In this document: positions 1 through 8,686 of the stretch, piece by piece | How the letters are laid out: every line of letters begins with the position of its first letter | Numbering within the stretch: position 1 is the stretch's first letter | Origin: Microbacterium sp. | GTDB lineage: Bacteria; Actinomycetota; Actinomycetes; Actinomycetales; Microbacteriaceae | Assembly: GCF_031179285.1 (NCBI RefSeq) | Contig: NZ_JAPSHY010000013.1 | Location: 1 to 48,237 of the forward strand | Direction: 5' to 3' | DNA length: 48,237 nt | Made by a program: the position numbers and the translations under genes | Notes under the pieces: model-generated | What the model was told of the DNA's origin: nothing | The model's input: the letters and a program-made list of their open reading frames with translations, nothing else | The model's database searches: none

Positions 1-1
1 C

Positions 2-826
2 AACTCGAACGCCGGCATCGGCCGCGCGCGCGCCGAAGCTGAGCAGGCGGAGAACCTGGCGCGCGAGCAGGCTCAGCAGGCGGTCCTGCAGCAGCAGGCC
101 GAGAACCGGCAGGCCCAGCTCGACGCCGACGTCAAGCGCGTCGCCGACGCCCAGCGGTACGAGGCCGAGACCCGCGCGCAGGCCGAGTTGTACACCCGCG
201 AGCGTGCGGCCGAGGCCGCTGCGATCGAGCAGGTCAAGCAGGCCGAGGCGCGCACGCGCATCGCCGAGCAGCAGGCCCAGGCCGACCGCGCTCAAGCCGC
301 CGGTGAGGCTGCGGCCGCCGAGGCCAGGGCGACCGGTGAGGCGAACGCGCTGCGCGCACTCGCCGAAGCCGAGTCCGAGGCCAGACGCCTGCGCGCGAAC
401 GCCGAGGCAGACGCCATCCGCGCCGAGGGTGACGCGAAGGCGGCCGCCCTCGAGGCCGAGGCGAAGGCGATCGCCTCCAACCAGGAGGCGTTCCTCTCGC
501 AGCGCGTGCTCGATGTGCTCCCGACCATCATGGGCGAGTTCGCGAAGGGCTACGCCACCATCGGCAGCGTCTCGATCGTCGGCAGCTCCGGCGAAGACGG
601 CGCATCGGGCGTCATCGGTGCCGACAGCGCGAAGGCCCTGCGGTCGGTGTTCGACAGCGTGAGCTCGGCCACCGGAATCGACCTCGCGGCCATCATCCAG
701 GGCCAGGCCGTCGGCCGGGGCATCGGCGAGGGCGTGGCCGCGGCTGCTCCCGCGGCGGTCAAGCGCCAGCCGAAGCCGACCACTCCCCCGCCACCCGCGG
801 CGCCTGCGGCGCCCGTCGCAGAGTGA
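2..826 (+). CDS. Flotillin/SPFH-family protein, C-terminal part (5' truncated by window)
   Basis: The reading frame is open from base 2 and ends at a TGA at 824-826, so about 274 C-terminal residues are present and the N-terminal SPFH/band-7 domain lies outside the window. The visible part is a long Ala/Glu/Gln/Arg-rich heptad-like stretch (roughly the first 170 residues), as in the flotillin coiled coil. A short globular segment follows (SNQEAFLSQRVLDVLPTIM, then a Gly/Ser-rich region), and the tail is Pro/Ala-rich. Flotillins are membrane-associated scaffold proteins that organise membrane microdomains. The TTG at 188 is an internal codon and not the start. A strong hairpin follows the stop. 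The family call rests on the coiled-coil composition and the flotillin-like C-terminal segment; another SPFH protein is possible. Confidence 0.8.
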   Translation, partial: NSNAGIGRARAEAEQAENLAREQAQQAVLQQQAENRQAQLDADVKRVADAQRYEAETRAQAELYTRERAAEAAAIEQVKQAEARTRIAEQQAQADRAQAAGEAAAAEARATGEANALRALAEAESEARRLRANAEADAIRAEGDAKAAALEAEAKAIASNQEAFLSQRVLDVLPTIMGEFAKGYATIGSVSIVGSSGEDGASGVIGADSAKALRSVFDSVSSATGIDLAAIIQGQAVGRGIGEGVAAAAPAAVKRQPKPTTPPPPAAPAAPVAE

Positions 827-832
827 CCTCAG

Positions 833-864
833 GGGGCCGTTCCGCAATCGTGCGGGACGGCCCC
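833..864 (+). terminator. Hairpin terminator after the flotillin gene
   Basis: Inverted repeat just after the stop codon: 14 paired positions (833-846 with 851-864, one of them G-U) around a 4-base loop. The outer arms are GGGGCCGT and ACGGCCCC, followed by TCGTTGT. The stem is strong and GC-rich with only a weak T-tract, typical for actinobacterial terminators. Confidence 0.75.
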
Positions 865-906
865 TCGTTGTACGCGACCTTCTCCGAGGGTTCGTAGACT
901 CAAGCC

Positions 907-1440
907 ATGACGATGCCACCGAGTCACCTGCCGTACGCCGTGTTCTCGGGGGCTCTCGGTGATGCGGCGAGCGGAGCCTGGTACCCCGCGCGAGCGGAGG
1001 TGAGCAATGGCTTCATCACGCTCTGGGTCGGCTCATCGACCGGTTGGGCGCAGTACTTCAGCGTCCCAGCGGCAGAGGTCACCGTGAAGTCGGCCGCCCA
1101 GCGCATCACCCTGACGGTTCGTGGGCAGAGCTATCCGATCCTCGCCGATCCGCACGCCGTGGGCCGTGCCCTCCGCTACAACGCGTTGGGCGTCGCCGCC
1201 CACGTCCTCGACAGGCCGATCCTCGGGGCAGGCGCCGACGTCGGGCAGGGACTGAACCAGGTGGCCGCCGCCGGCTCGTTCCACATCGGGGGCGGTCCGG
1301 AGTTCCTCACCGCCGCACGGTTCTCGGGCGCTCAGGTCTCACGTCTCGGCTACGGCGCGATCGCCGCGATCGGGTGTGGCGGTGGTTTGGCCGTGGTCAT
1401 CCTGACCCTCGTCATCACTGTGATCGTGCTCAACCTGTAG
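907..1440 (+). CDS. Hypothetical protein with C-terminal membrane anchor
   Basis: 177 residues, not recognised. Residues 1 to about 145 look soluble and globular (PYAVFSGALGD near the start, then a beta-rich region), with no signal peptide. The last roughly 25 residues, from IAAIGCGGG to the stop, form a single hydrophobic segment that would anchor the protein by its C terminus. No catalytic motif is visible. The ATG at 907 was chosen as the first ATG after the upstream terminator; a ribosome-binding site is weak (GAGGG about 15 bases upstream). It ends 15 bp before the convergent GH1-like gene. Confidence 0.7.
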   Translation: MTMPPSHLPYAVFSGALGDAASGAWYPARAEVSNGFITLWVGSSTGWAQYFSVPAAEVTVKSAAQRITLTVRGQSYPILADPHAVGRALRYNALGVAAHVLDRPILGAGADVGQGLNQVAAAGSFHIGGGPEFLTAARFSGAQVSRLGYGAIAAIGCGGGLAVVILTLVITVIVLNL

Positions 1441-1455
1441 TACGGCATCCGCCTC

Positions 1456-2724
1456 TCACGCCGTGCGAGCCGTACGGCTCGCGCGAAGCTCCGCCTCGGC
1501 GAATGCCCGAAAGCGATCCGCGAGCGGGTTCTTGCGGCGCTTGAGGCCCCGCGAAGTCTCCACCAGATCCCACATTCCCATCGTGAGCAGGGAGTCGGCA
1601 CGCGGTCCATCCGAATGGCGGTAGGTCCACTCGTACATGTCGAACAGCGGCCACCACGTGTATCCGACGACATCGGTGCCACCCGCCCGCAACTCCTGTA
1701 TGCAGCGGACCGAGTCCTCCAGCCATGCGATGCGCACGTCCACGGTGTCGGTCACGCACGTCTCAGAGAGCATCACCGGAGCGCCGTAGCGCTCGGCGTA
1801 GGTCTGCAGCAGTTCGGCGAGCCCGTGCACGCCGTCGTCGCGGATCGGCCACGGATCGACGAACCCGCCCTGGTGCAGGATCCCCTCCTCCATCAGCTGC
1901 GTCGAGTGCCTCGGGTAGTAGTTGACTCCCATCACGTCGGGGCGGACCGCGTTCTCCCGGAACCAGGTGAGCGTCGCATCGTCGACACCCTGCTCGCCCA
2001 GATGCCGAGCGAGTTCGTGCGCGGGCCCCACTCCACCGGTCACGAGATCCTCGACCAGGAATGTCTGCGCCCGCTGGAAGGCGACGAGGTCGCGGTGACC
2101 GCCGTCGACATCCCCGGCGAAGCGGGTGGTCGCGTCGACGTGCACGAACGTCGCCCGATCGCCGAGGATCTCCGCGATGCCGGACTGCGCCTTCACGAAT
2201 CCCTTCGCAAGGGCTACGGCGATCGTCGCATAGCCCCGATCACCGGTCAGGTAGGGGGGCCAGTAAGCGATCTCGCCGCAGAACCGCGCATGGATCATCG
2301 GCTCGTTCACCGGCGTGTAGTCGGTCACGCGGTCCGCGTATCGGGCTGCCACGCGGGTCGCGAACTCGGCGAAGTGCTCGGCGAAGTCCGGGTTCGCGAA
2401 CTCGCGCTCGATCCAGAGCGGCGTTCCGTAGTGGAGCAGGTCGATGATCGGTCGGCATCCCAGTTCGTCGAAGCGTGCGATGACGCGGTCGAGCCAGGAC
2501 CACTCCCACTGTCCTCGCTCCGGATTCACCCGATGCCAGGGGATGCCCCATCGCATGAATCGCGCGCCGGCGTCGACAGCGAGCTGCAGGTCCGAATGCC
2601 AGTTCTCGTAGTGCTCGGTCAATTCGTATTCGTCGAGCCGCCGCTCGCTCTCGCTCGACTGCGGGATGAAGGTGTCTTCGATGCCGACTCCGAAGTGGAG
2701 CGTGCCGTCCTGGAACCATTTCAT
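1456..2724 (-). CDS. Glycoside hydrolase family 1-like beta-glycosidase
   Basis: 422 residues of (beta/alpha)8-type sequence. TPVNEP places the expected acid/base glutamate at E141, as in the GH1 T-x-N-E-P motif. MLSETCV places the likely nucleophile at E321, where classical GH1 enzymes have I/V-T-E-N-G, so this is a divergent branch. It starts with HFGVGIEDTF and has no signal peptide, so it should be cytoplasmic. It lies 9 bp downstream of the MalG-type permease and is the last gene of the importer operon. It probably hydrolyses the imported oligosaccharide or glycoside; the substrate cannot be read from sequence. Confidence 0.8.
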   Translation of the reverse strand: MKWFQDGTLHFGVGIEDTFIPQSSESERRLDEYELTEHYENWHSDLQLAVDAGARFMRWGIPWHRVNPERGQWEWSWLDRVIARFDELGCRPIIDLLHYGTPLWIEREFANPDFAEHFAEFATRVAARYADRVTDYTPVNEPMIHARFCGEIAYWPPYLTGDRGYATIAVALAKGFVKAQSGIAEILGDRATFVHVDATTRFAGDVDGGHRDLVAFQRAQTFLVEDLVTGGVGPAHELARHLGEQGVDDATLTWFRENAVRPDVMGVNYYPRHSTQLMEEGILHQGGFVDPWPIRDDGVHGLAELLQTYAERYGAPVMLSETCVTDTVDVRIAWLEDSVRCIQELRAGGTDVVGYTWWPLFDMYEWTYRHSDGPRADSLLTMGMWDLVETSRGLKRRKNPLADRFRAFAEAELRASRTARTA

Positions 2725-2733
2725 GCGGGAGTG

Positions 2734-3603
2734 TCAACCTTTCAGGCCGGTCATGGCGACGCTCTCGATGAAGCGCCGCTGGATGAGCAGGTAGATGATG
2801 AGCAGCGGCAGGATCGCGACGAGGGACCCCGCCATGAGCACGCTGTATGGTGCGACGCCGGTGGCCGAGCCGGTGAGCAGCGCCAGCCCGGCGGTGAGCG
2901 GGCGGACGGCGGCATCGTTCGTCATGATGAGCGGCCAGAGCAGATCGTTCCAGTTGCCCACGAAGTTGAACAGCGCCATCGTGAGCAGAGCCGGTTTGGC
3001 GTTGGGCAGCACAATCGACCAGAAGATGCGGAACTCCCCCGCTCCGTCGATGCGGGCCGCCGAATCGAGGTCGCGCGGCAACGACACGAAGAACTGCCGC
3101 AGCAGGAAGATCCCTGCGACGTCGGCGGCGCGGGGGATGACGAGGCCCGCCAGTGTGTTGACCCAGCCCAGGTCAGACGCGATCTGGTAGATCGGCACGA
3201 GCAGGGCCTGGAACGGAATCATCATGGTCGCTACGAGAATCGTGAAGATCACGCTCCGGCCGCGGAAGTCGATGCGCGCCAGCGCATAAGCGGCGAGCGC
3301 GTTGAACATGAGCGAGCTGGCGGTCACCATCCCGGCGAAGAGCACCGAGTTCCACCCCTCCTGCAGCAGCGGAATCCGCTCCGCGAGCTCGACGAAGTTG
3401 TCCAGCGTGAATCGCGACGGCAACAGGGTCGGTGGTGCGCTGATCACGTCGACCTCCGGTGAGAATGCACCGATGATGACGACCAGCACCGGGAAAGCGG
3501 TGACGAGTGTGAGCGCGACGAGCCCGGCGAGCACCAGCGAGCGCGACAGCAGCCCGCGGACGGAAGTGCGGCGCGGTGGCCGGAGATGAGCGTTCCGAAT
3601 CAT
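2734..3603 (-). CDS. Carbohydrate ABC transporter permease, MalG type
   Basis: 289 residues with about six membrane helices. The cytoplasmic EAA loop reads SAARIDGAGEFRIFWSIVLP (about residues 185-205), the ATPase contact site of importer permeases. The length and the N-terminal helix followed by a long external loop fit the MalG/CUT1 family. The start ATG overlaps the stop of the upstream permease (ATGA at 3603-3600), so translation is coupled. It pairs with the MalF-type permease and the binding protein. No ATPase gene is present in the locus, so a shared MsiK/MalK-like ATPase elsewhere in the genome is implied, as is common in actinobacteria. Confidence 0.93.
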   Translation of the reverse strand: MIRNAHLRPPRRTSVRGLLSRSLVLAGLVALTLVTAFPVLVVIIGAFSPEVDVISAPPTLLPSRFTLDNFVELAERIPLLQEGWNSVLFAGMVTASSLMFNALAAYALARIDFRGRSVIFTILVATMMIPFQALLVPIYQIASDLGWVNTLAGLVIPRAADVAGIFLLRQFFVSLPRDLDSAARIDGAGEFRIFWSIVLPNAKPALLTMALFNFVGNWNDLLWPLIMTNDAAVRPLTAGLALLTGSATGVAPYSVLMAGSLVAILPLLIIYLLIQRRFIESVAMTGLKG

Positions 3604-4550
3604 CCGAGGTCACGCTCCTGCTTGGCTCCGATCCGCAGCTGGATGAGCCCGAGGATGAGCGTGATCACCAACAGGATGTAGGAGAGCGCGGAGGCGAACC
3701 CGAGCTTGAAGTCACGGAACCCTTCGATATAGATGCGATAGACGATGGTCTCGGTGGCATGGTCGGGGCCGCCCTGAGTCATGATGTAGATCTGATCGAA
3801 CGCCTGGAACGCCCCGATCATCGCGAAGATCACGATGAACGTCATGGTCCCCTGCAAACCGGGAAGAGTCACCGCCACAAAGCGTCGCCATGCGCCGGCT
3901 CCATCGATCCGGGCGGCTTCGTACAACTGCGCGGGGACGCCCTGCAGGCCTGCGAGGAAGATCACCATGAAGTATCCGAAGTTCTTCCAGACGGCGACGG
4001 CGGCCACCGCGGGCAGAGCGAGCGACGGGTCGGCGAAGACATCGCCGAGGCGGATGCCGACCCCGGCGAGCCAGTGCGGCAAAAGCCCCAGATTCGGGTC
4101 GAGCAGGAAGTTCCACGCCAGTGACGCAACCGCCATCGAGATGACGAACGGCATGAAGATCGCGGTGCGGAAGAACGACCGGAACGGGATGTCGGTGCGA
4201 TTGAGCAGGAGCGCGGCGCCGAGCCCCACCGCGATGACGGGCGGGGCGTAGAGGAGCGCGTAGAGAACCGTGTTCAGCAGTGCCCGCAGCTCGGTCGCGT
4301 CCGTCAGCGCGTCGACGTAGTTGCCGAGTCCGACCCACTCCGCCTCTCCGAATCCGCTGGCATCGGTGAAAGAGGTCCAGAGCGCGATGGCTGCGGGCAC
4401 GAAGACGAATCCGCCGATCACGAGCAGGGCGGGCGCGAGGAATGCACCCGCCTTCAGGACCCGCTGACGCTCCTGGTTCCGATGTGCACGGCGTCGGCCG
4501 CCGAGAGGACGCGGAGGCCGGTACGGCCGGGCGGTCGTCGTTCGGGACAT
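3600..4550 (-). CDS. Carbohydrate ABC transporter permease, MalF type
   Basis: 316 residues with an Arg-rich cytoplasmic N terminus (about 30 residues) and then six predicted membrane helices. The EAA loop reads LYEAARIDGAGAWRRFVAVT, followed by LPG. The ATG at 4550 is preceded by AGGAGAAG. It is separated from the binding-protein gene by a very strong hairpin (4577-4606), so it is probably expressed at a lower level than the binding protein. It forms a heterodimer with the MalG-type partner in the plasma membrane. Confidence 0.93.
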   Translation of the reverse strand: MSRTTTARPYRPPRPLGGRRRAHRNQERQRVLKAGAFLAPALLVIGGFVFVPAAIALWTSFTDASGFGEAEWVGLGNYVDALTDATELRALLNTVLYALLYAPPVIAVGLGAALLLNRTDIPFRSFFRTAIFMPFVISMAVASLAWNFLLDPNLGLLPHWLAGVGIRLGDVFADPSLALPAVAAVAVWKNFGYFMVIFLAGLQGVPAQLYEAARIDGAGAWRRFVAVTLPGLQGTMTFIVIFAMIGAFQAFDQIYIMTQGGPDHATETIVYRIYIEGFRDFKLGFASALSYILLVITLILGLIQLRIGAKQERDLG

Positions 4551-4576
4551 GGTCTTCTCCTGACGAGAGTGTGAAT

Positions 4577-4606
4577 CCGGGCGGCCGGCTTCGGCCGGCC
4601 GCCCGG
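4577..4606 (-). terminator. Intra-operon perfect GC hairpin (attenuator / mRNA 3'-end stabiliser)
   Basis: Thirteen perfectly paired GC-only positions (4577-4589 with 4594-4606) around a 4-base loop (CGAA on the transcribed strand). It sits in the 67-bp gap between the binding-protein stop and the first permease start. There is no T-tract. By analogy with binding-protein operons it would protect the 5' message or terminate part of transcription, giving more binding protein than permease. Confidence 0.7.
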
Positions 4607-4617
4607 AGGGGCGGTCT

Positions 4618-5901
4618 CTACTCGAACTCGGCGAGGATCTCCGTCAGTGAGCGATCGGCGTCGGCGACCAGCGTGGCGACGTCGCCGCCGGTGCCCTGTG
4701 TGATGTGCACGGAAAGCGTGTCGAGCTCGGCGTTGACGTCGGTCGCCCCGCCCGGCAGTCCACCGAGGCGGACGAAGGTGTTCTCGGTGAACGGCAGCAT
4801 GTCTGCCACGAACGGGTTCTCCGCCAGCTCTTCTGCGCTGATGTCCGTCCGATTCGGCGGGTAGTTGGCCTCCAGCGCCCAGGTGACCTGCGAGTCGTGA
4901 GAGTTGAAGTGCGCGAGGAACTCCATCGCGCCCTGCGCCTCGGCATCCCCTGCCTGCGACGTCAGCCACCAGTAGTTGGCGGCTGCGTCGGCGGCGACCT
5001 TCTCAGGACCCGAAGGCAGCTCGAAGACCCCGACTTCCATGTCCACGCTGTCGGCGATGCCGATCATCCACGGGCCGATGAGGGTCATGGCCGCCTTGCC
5101 CGCCTTGAACACGTCGACCGACTCGGCGAGGGTGATGTCCTTCGGGCCCCAGTTGCGCGCGTACGCGTCACGCCACCACTGCAGCGCTGCCACGTTCTCG
5201 GCGGTGTCCAGTACGACTTCACCGTCGTCGTAGACATGACCGCCCGCACCCTCGAGCCAGGTCGGGAGGAACGTCGGCGTCTTGTCGGCGAGCGACAGTC
5301 CGTACACCTCGGGGTTCCCGTCGCCGTTCTCATCGACGGTCAGCTGCTCGGCCAGCTCGATCCACGCCTCCCATGTGGCGGGGAACTCCGTGATCCCCGC
5401 GGCGTCGAACATCGCCTTGTTGTACCAGACGGCGAACGGGGCGTATCCCATGGGAACCCCGTATGTCTGCTCGTCGAACGTCACGGCGTCGACGACGTTG
5501 GGGTAGTACGTGTCCGCTTCGTACTCCGCGTCGTCGTAGAACTCCTGCAAGGAGACGAACACGCCCTGGTTGACGTAGCCCTGCCCCGCTTCGGGCGTCT
5601 GCACGACGAGGTCAGGACCGTTGCCGGAGGAGACCGCCGGGAGGAGCTTGTCGGTGATGACGTTCCACGGGTTCACCTCGAGCTTCACCACGTAGTCTTC
5701 CTGCGAGGCGTTGAACTCGTCGGCGATGGCTGCGACCACCTTGCCGTCCGCCTCGGTGAATCCATGCCACACCGTCACCGTCGTCTTGCCTCCGCCATCG
5801 GCATCGGAGCCGCCCGGCCCGCTGCATCCGGTCACGCCCATGGCTGCGGCGGCGACGATCCCCGCTGCGATCCACCGCACTGCGCGTTGCTTCGTGATCA
5901 T
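4618..5901 (-). CDS. Sugar ABC transporter substrate-binding lipoprotein
   Basis: 427 residues. The N terminus MITKQRAVRW is followed by a hydrophobic segment and the lipobox VTGC with C26, so the mature protein is lipid-anchored outside the membrane. VTVWHGFTEADGKVVAAIADEF is the typical start of a family-1 (maltose-type) extracellular binding protein, and the length fits. I place the start at ATG 5901 because AAGGAGGATT lies 4-13 bases upstream; the further upstream ATG at 5964 has no such site and would extend into the operator region. It is the first gene of the leftward importer operon, divergent from lacI and controlled from the shared operator. Confidence 0.93.
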   Translation of the reverse strand: MITKQRAVRWIAAGIVAAAAMGVTGCSGPGGSDADGGGKTTVTVWHGFTEADGKVVAAIADEFNASQEDYVVKLEVNPWNVITDKLLPAVSSGNGPDLVVQTPEAGQGYVNQGVFVSLQEFYDDAEYEADTYYPNVVDAVTFDEQTYGVPMGYAPFAVWYNKAMFDAAGITEFPATWEAWIELAEQLTVDENGDGNPEVYGLSLADKTPTFLPTWLEGAGGHVYDDGEVVLDTAENVAALQWWRDAYARNWGPKDITLAESVDVFKAGKAAMTLIGPWMIGIADSVDMEVGVFELPSGPEKVAADAAANYWWLTSQAGDAEAQGAMEFLAHFNSHDSQVTWALEANYPPNRTDISAEELAENPFVADMLPFTENTFVRLGGLPGGATDVNAELDTLSVHITQGTGGDVATLVADADRSLTEILAEFE

Positions 5902-5969
5902 CAGAATCCTCCTTGATTGTGATCGCCTGACGTCGTTGCGCCGGCTCGAGACTTGCGGCCCCATGAATT

Positions 5970-5998
5970 AGGTAAACGATGTAGGTAATCGATTACCT
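5970..5998. promoter_or_regulatory. Paired LacI-family operators
   Basis: A perfect 16-bp palindrome AGGTAATCGATTACCT lies at 5983-5998. A half-related copy beginning AGGTAAACGAT starts 13 bp to the left at 5970. The central C-G step and AT-rich flanks are typical LacI-family operators. The pair lies between the divergent binding-protein gene and the LacI gene, so it can repress both directions. Assignment to the LacI protein at 6079 is by position. Confidence 0.8.
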
Positions 5999-6078
5999 GT
6001 CTAGGTCTAGTGTGTAATCGGTGCGGCGTCAAGGACGAATCCTCAGCGAGTACCGTGGGACATCGAAGGGAGTCGAAT

Positions 6079-7080
6079 GTGACCACCATGCTCGACGTGG
6101 CACGCCTCGCCGGAGTGTCGACGAAGACCGTCTCGAATGTCGTCAACGGCAATGGGTACGTCAGCAGCGCCACCCGGGAGCGGGTGGAGTCGGCGATCCG
6201 ATCTCTCGACTACCGGGTGAACCTCGCGGGGCGCGCTCTGAGGTCAGGGCGCAGCGGAGTCATCGGTCTCGCGATCCCGTCGCTGAGCGTGGCGTACTTC
6301 GCCGAGCTGGCAGAGCGCGTGATCGTGGCGGCAGAAGAGTTCGGACTCGTCGTGCAGATCGAGCGGACCGGGAGCCTGGAGCGCGAACGGTCGTTTCTCG
6401 CCAGCTCACGGGTTCATCACCTCGACGGCCTCGTCTTCAATCCCATGGACCACTGGTCCGACGATCTCGGGTCCGTCGAGCTTCCGGTGCCCACGGTGAT
6501 CCTCGGCGATCACGCCGTGGGCCCCGGGGTGGTCCACGTCAGCACGGACCAAACGGCAGCAGCTCAGCTCGCCACGAGGCATCTGCTCGACATCGGCCGT
6601 CGCCGCATCGCCGCCATCGGCGCTCGATCGGCCGACCCCCGCCACGCGGCGAGCCTGCGATTCGCTGGCTACGGTCGCGCCCTGGCTGCCGCCGGCATCG
6701 GAATCGATTCCGCACTCGTGGTGGAGGCCGACCAGTGGAGTCAGGTGAACGGCGCTCTGGCCATGCGTGAACTGCTGTCGCGCGATGTGCCGTTCGACGC
6801 CGCCATCGCCTTCAACGACAGCCTGGCCTTCGGCGCCATGCGTACGCTGGAGGAGGCAGGGCGGCACGTGCCGGCGGACGTGGCGATCATCGGCATCGAC
6901 AACATCGCGGAATCCGAGTTCTCGATTCCGAGCCTGAGCACCGTCGATCTCGGCACCATGCAGATCGCCGAGACCGCGGTGCAGGCGCTCGTCCGGCAGC
7001 TGAACTCCGACGATCCGACGCCTCCCGAACGGGTCCCCATCGACTTCCGGCTCGTGCGGCGCGAGTCGACCGCCGCCTGA
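6079..7080 (+). CDS. LacI-family transcriptional repressor of the adjacent importer
   Basis: 333 residues. It starts VTTMLDVARLAGVSTKTVSN, which is the LacI helix-turn-helix (residues 1-22), followed by the hinge helix region VNLAGRALRSG and a periplasmic-binding-protein-like sensor domain (IGLAIPSL, then repeated alpha/beta units). The GTG at 6079 is preferred: GAAGGGAG lies about 6 bases upstream, and the longer form starting at 6010 would begin right next to the operator with an extra N terminus foreign to the family. It probably binds the palindrome at 5983-5998 and is released by a sugar taken up by the divergent importer. It ends 11 bp from the convergent ATPase gene. Confidence 0.9.
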   Translation: MTTMLDVARLAGVSTKTVSNVVNGNGYVSSATRERVESAIRSLDYRVNLAGRALRSGRSGVIGLAIPSLSVAYFAELAERVIVAAEEFGLVVQIERTGSLERERSFLASSRVHHLDGLVFNPMDHWSDDLGSVELPVPTVILGDHAVGPGVVHVSTDQTAAAQLATRHLLDIGRRRIAAIGARSADPRHAASLRFAGYGRALAAAGIGIDSALVVEADQWSQVNGALAMRELLSRDVPFDAAIAFNDSLAFGAMRTLEEAGRHVPADVAIIGIDNIAESEFSIPSLSTVDLGTMQIAETAVQALVRQLNSDDPTPPERVPIDFRLVRRESTAA

Positions 7081-7091
7081 ATCCTTTCTCG

Positions 7092-7847
7092 CTAGTCGAG
7101 CAGGTGTCGAAGGTACCGACCAGGCGACTCGAGGTACGAGCGCCAGTGGTTCACGAGTTCGAGATCTTGCCACCCGGCAGGTCGCAGACCCCACTCTCCG
7201 ACCTCGAGGATTCTCGCCCCGGGAAGGGCTGCCAAGACCGGCGAATGCGTCGCACACAGCACCTGGCCGCCGTCGGCGGCGATGCGCTGCAGCACCGCGA
7301 TCAGCGCCAGCGTCGATTGGAACGACAGCGCGGCCTCGGGTTCGTCGAGACAGTAGAACCCCGGCTCGTCGAACCGGCTCTCGAGCAGTGCCAGGAACGA
7401 CTCGCCATGGCTCATCTCGTGAAAGGGCACGTCCGGCCCGCTCATGGGCGGGTTCTCTTCGAGATAGGTGTAGAACGAGTGCATCGTCTCGGCGCGCAGG
7501 AAGAATCCCCAGCGGCTCGCGCCGACCCCTCGCTGAAGACGCAGCCACTCTGACAGCGGCCACTCCGTCGGACGCGTGCTGTGCTGCGCCTGGCGGGATC
7601 CGCCCTCGGGCGAGAGTCCGTAGGCGATCGCGACGCCCTCGACGATCGTCGACTTGCCGCTGCCGTTCTCGCCGACGAGGAACGTCACGCCGGGGTCGAG
7701 GTCGATGCCCTCACGCAGCACCTGGGCGACGGCCGGGATGTTCGTCGGCCAGCGCGGTCCCGGCGGCGGCGCGTCATCGGCCGGACGCACGGCCACGACC
7801 GGCTGTTGGCGCCGGCGGCGACTGCTCGGCTCCCAGAACGAATCCAC
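7092..7847 (-). CDS. AAA-type (SbcC/ABC-like) single-domain ATP-binding protein
   Basis: 251 residues. The Walker A motif is FLVGENGSGKSTIVEG (about residues 55-70) and Walker B is GFYCLDEPEAALS. The H-loop-like CATHSPVLAALPGA follows, with SHGESFLALLESR as the signature region. This is the compact family of soluble ATPases with an ABC-type nucleotide site and no membrane partner, often annotated AAA family ATPase or ABC-like. The start is a GTG at 7847 with AAAGGGG upstream. The cellular role is unknown, and no neighbouring gene suggests a partner. Confidence 0.8.
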   Translation of the reverse strand: MDSFWEPSSRRRRQQPVVAVRPADDAPPPGPRWPTNIPAVAQVLREGIDLDPGVTFLVGENGSGKSTIVEGVAIAYGLSPEGGSRQAQHSTRPTEWPLSEWLRLQRGVGASRWGFFLRAETMHSFYTYLEENPPMSGPDVPFHEMSHGESFLALLESRFDEPGFYCLDEPEAALSFQSTLALIAVLQRIAADGGQVLCATHSPVLAALPGARILEVGEWGLRPAGWQDLELVNHWRSYLESPGRYLRHLLD

Positions 7848-7928
7848 TGCGCCGCCCCTTTCATCGGTCTCCCGAGGAGGCTACCCGCCGGCGCTGACAC
7901 GCGCGTGCTGCTCCTCACGGCGAGAAGA

Positions 7929-8678
7929 TCACACCGCTTCCGCAGCGAGCCACTCCTCGAACGTGGTCGGCGCGATGAGCGCGTCCGCCGCGGGCAGCAG
8001 CACCTCTCCCGCGAACTCGAGCCCGAGCGCCGCCCCTCGCCAGGTCGCGAGGAGCGGGCCGTGCTCTCCGCGCGCGGCGCGCGTGCGGCGGGCCATGTCG
8101 ACGGCATCCTCTGTCCGCGGGCCCGCGACATCCCGGTGCATCCCCTGCGGCTCGCCCGCCACGACGTCGACGAGCACATCAGCCACATCGGCCGGCGCGA
8201 TGGGCTGCACCAGCAACGGCGGCACGTGAGCCACGCCGTCGATGACCTGCCATCCGGCGATCATCGCCGGGAAGTCGTGGAACTGCGTCGCCGGCACGAT
8301 CGTGTACGGCATGGCTCCTGCCCGAACAGCCTTCTCCTGAGCACGCTTGCCGTAGTAGTGCGGATTGCCCTTGACGTGCCGCAGCGCCGCGATCGACAGC
8401 GCGACGTGATGGCGGACGCCTGCTTTCATCTCCGCGGCGATCAGATTCTCTGTGATCGCCGTGAACGTGCGCTCTGCGGATGCGATGTCGCTGATCGGCG
8501 GATTGGTGACGTCGATCAGGGCCTCGACGCCCGGCATCCTCTCGTCGAGCCCCTCGCCGGTGACGAGGTCGACGCCCTCGCTCCGAGTCAACAGCACCAC
8601 CTCATCGCCTCGCGCCAACAGCCGTTCCACCACGAGAGCGCCGATGCGCCCCGTCCCGCCGGCCACCGCAATCCTCAT
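7929..8678 (-). CDS. NAD(P)-binding NmrA-like oxidoreductase (atypical SDR)
   Basis: 249 residues. MRIAVAGGTGRIGALVVERL gives the Rossmann motif GGTGRIG at residues 7-13. The rest follows the NmrA/atypical-SDR pattern (TNPPISD, GVRHHVALSI, KGNPHYYGKRAQEKAVRAG), where Y and K in YYGKRAQEK occupy the usual active-site region. The ATG at 8678 has AAGGAGA just upstream. It is divergent from an Rrf2 regulator across a perfect operator palindrome that overlaps its ribosome-binding site and promoter. From memory, Bacillus subtilis ywnB/ywnA is a similar oxidoreductase/Rrf2 pair. The substrate is unknown. Confidence 0.82.
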   Translation of the reverse strand: MRIAVAGGTGRIGALVVERLLARGDEVVLLTRSEGVDLVTGEGLDERMPGVEALIDVTNPPISDIASAERTFTAITENLIAAEMKAGVRHHVALSIAALRHVKGNPHYYGKRAQEKAVRAGAMPYTIVPATQFHDFPAMIAGWQVIDGVAHVPPLLVQPIAPADVADVLVDVVAGEPQGMHRDVAGPRTEDAVDMARRTRAARGEHGPLLATWRGAALGLEFAGEVLLPAADALIAPTTFEEWLAAEAV

Positions 8679-8686
8679 ATCGTCTC

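Noticed and set aside
1615..3462. 615-codon open frame on the plus strand
   Set aside because: Antisense to the GH1-like and permease genes. Its product is Arg/His/Asp-rich with no family pattern, whereas the minus-strand frame gives clear domains. It is a GC-skew artefact.
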